37,548 nucleotides of DNA, from positions 1 to 37,548 of the forward strand of contig CANNKG010000030.1 of NCBI GenBank assembly GCA_947505105.1, given 5' to 3'. Source of the stretch: Methylococcaceae bacterium (GTDB lineage: Bacteria; Pseudomonadota; Gammaproteobacteria; Methylococcales; Methylomonadaceae). Every line of letters starts with the position of its first letter. Position 1 is the stretch's first letter. A model generated the notes under the pieces. The model did not search any database and had not been told where the DNA came from. It saw only the letters and a program-made list of their open reading frames with translations. Position numbers and translations under genes: made by a program. Positions 37,548-37,548 of the stretch are shown here, one piece after another.

Positions 37548-37548
37548 C
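37434..37548 (-). CDS. transposase, C-terminal fragment (cut by window edge)
   Basis: Minus-strand frame open from the window edge to TAA at 37434-37436, encoding the same 37-residue tail as the left copy. Family not recognised. Confidence 0.55.
   Translation of the reverse strand, partial: ARHNDVEMWEKDNIPYTVRKKRQAFFNNIASQKSGVK

Overview
The window is a 37.5-kb piece of a gammaproteobacterial chromosome. The gene order rplU-rpmA-obgE-proB, rpsT, murJ-ribF-ileS-lspA and argS-SPOR, and the protein sequences, are ordinary gammaproteobacterial. The intergenic repeats, the photolyase/lipocalin/SRPBCC cluster and the mix of secreted hypotheticals remind me of methanotrophs of the order Methylococcales, but that assignment is inference. 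Both ends are the same 146-bp sequence in inverted orientation (1-146 and 37402-37547). Each carries the last 37 codons of one transposase, so the window is probably a contig that stops in two copies of one insertion sequence.

Layout. (1) 1-3190 is a decaying accessory end. An insertion sequence abuts a metallophosphoesterase that has lost its beginning. Next come a secreted histidine phosphatase broken by a frameshift and a 156-bp MITE-like element with 13-bp terminal inverted repeats and 9-bp target duplications. (2) 3191-6862, minus strand: five overlapping genes for an aryl-polyene-type fatty acid side pathway (acyl-CoA ligase, two hot-dog dehydratases, LpxL-like acyltransferase, ketoreductase), with no ketosynthase or carrier protein. 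(3) 7188-9620: photolyase, lipocalin lipoprotein and SRPBCC protein, an association typical of light-induced stress clusters. (4) 9739-22513: a housekeeping core of argS, a SPOR protein, ispB, rplU-rpmA, obgE-proB, rpsT, murJ, ribF, ileS and lspA, with clear sigma-70 promoters for rplU and rpsT and good terminators after rpmA and rpsT. (5) 22718-26140, minus strand: rpe, then hicB and a hicA killed by an in-frame TGA, then trpE-trpG. Two GTTAAC-centred TrpR-box-like sites lie just upstream of trpE. (6) 26255-28605: a fumarylacetoacetate-hydrolase-family enzyme and a sigma-54 enhancer-binding regulator with a cysteine-rich PAS domain and a GAFTNA variant of the GAFTGA loop. (7) 28762-35088: a heavy-metal-type RND efflux operon (small exported protein ending in PRAPPPQ, TolC-like, adaptor, CusA/CzcA-like pump, DUF3240). 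(8) 35209-37337: SirB2-family membrane protein, a secreted hypothetical and a nucleoside-phosphorylase-family protein, then the second insertion-sequence end.

How the parts work together. The efflux genes overlap end to end and should make one tripartite pump. trpE and trpG overlap by 4 bp and form anthranilate synthase. The aryl-polyene-like genes are translationally coupled but need elongation enzymes from elsewhere. No tRNA, rRNA or CRISPR array was seen. The observations most worth following are the incomplete aryl-polyene-like operon, the MITE at the foot of a terminator-like hairpin, the nonsense-mutated hicA, the tandem TrpR-like sites and the unusual sigma-54 activator.
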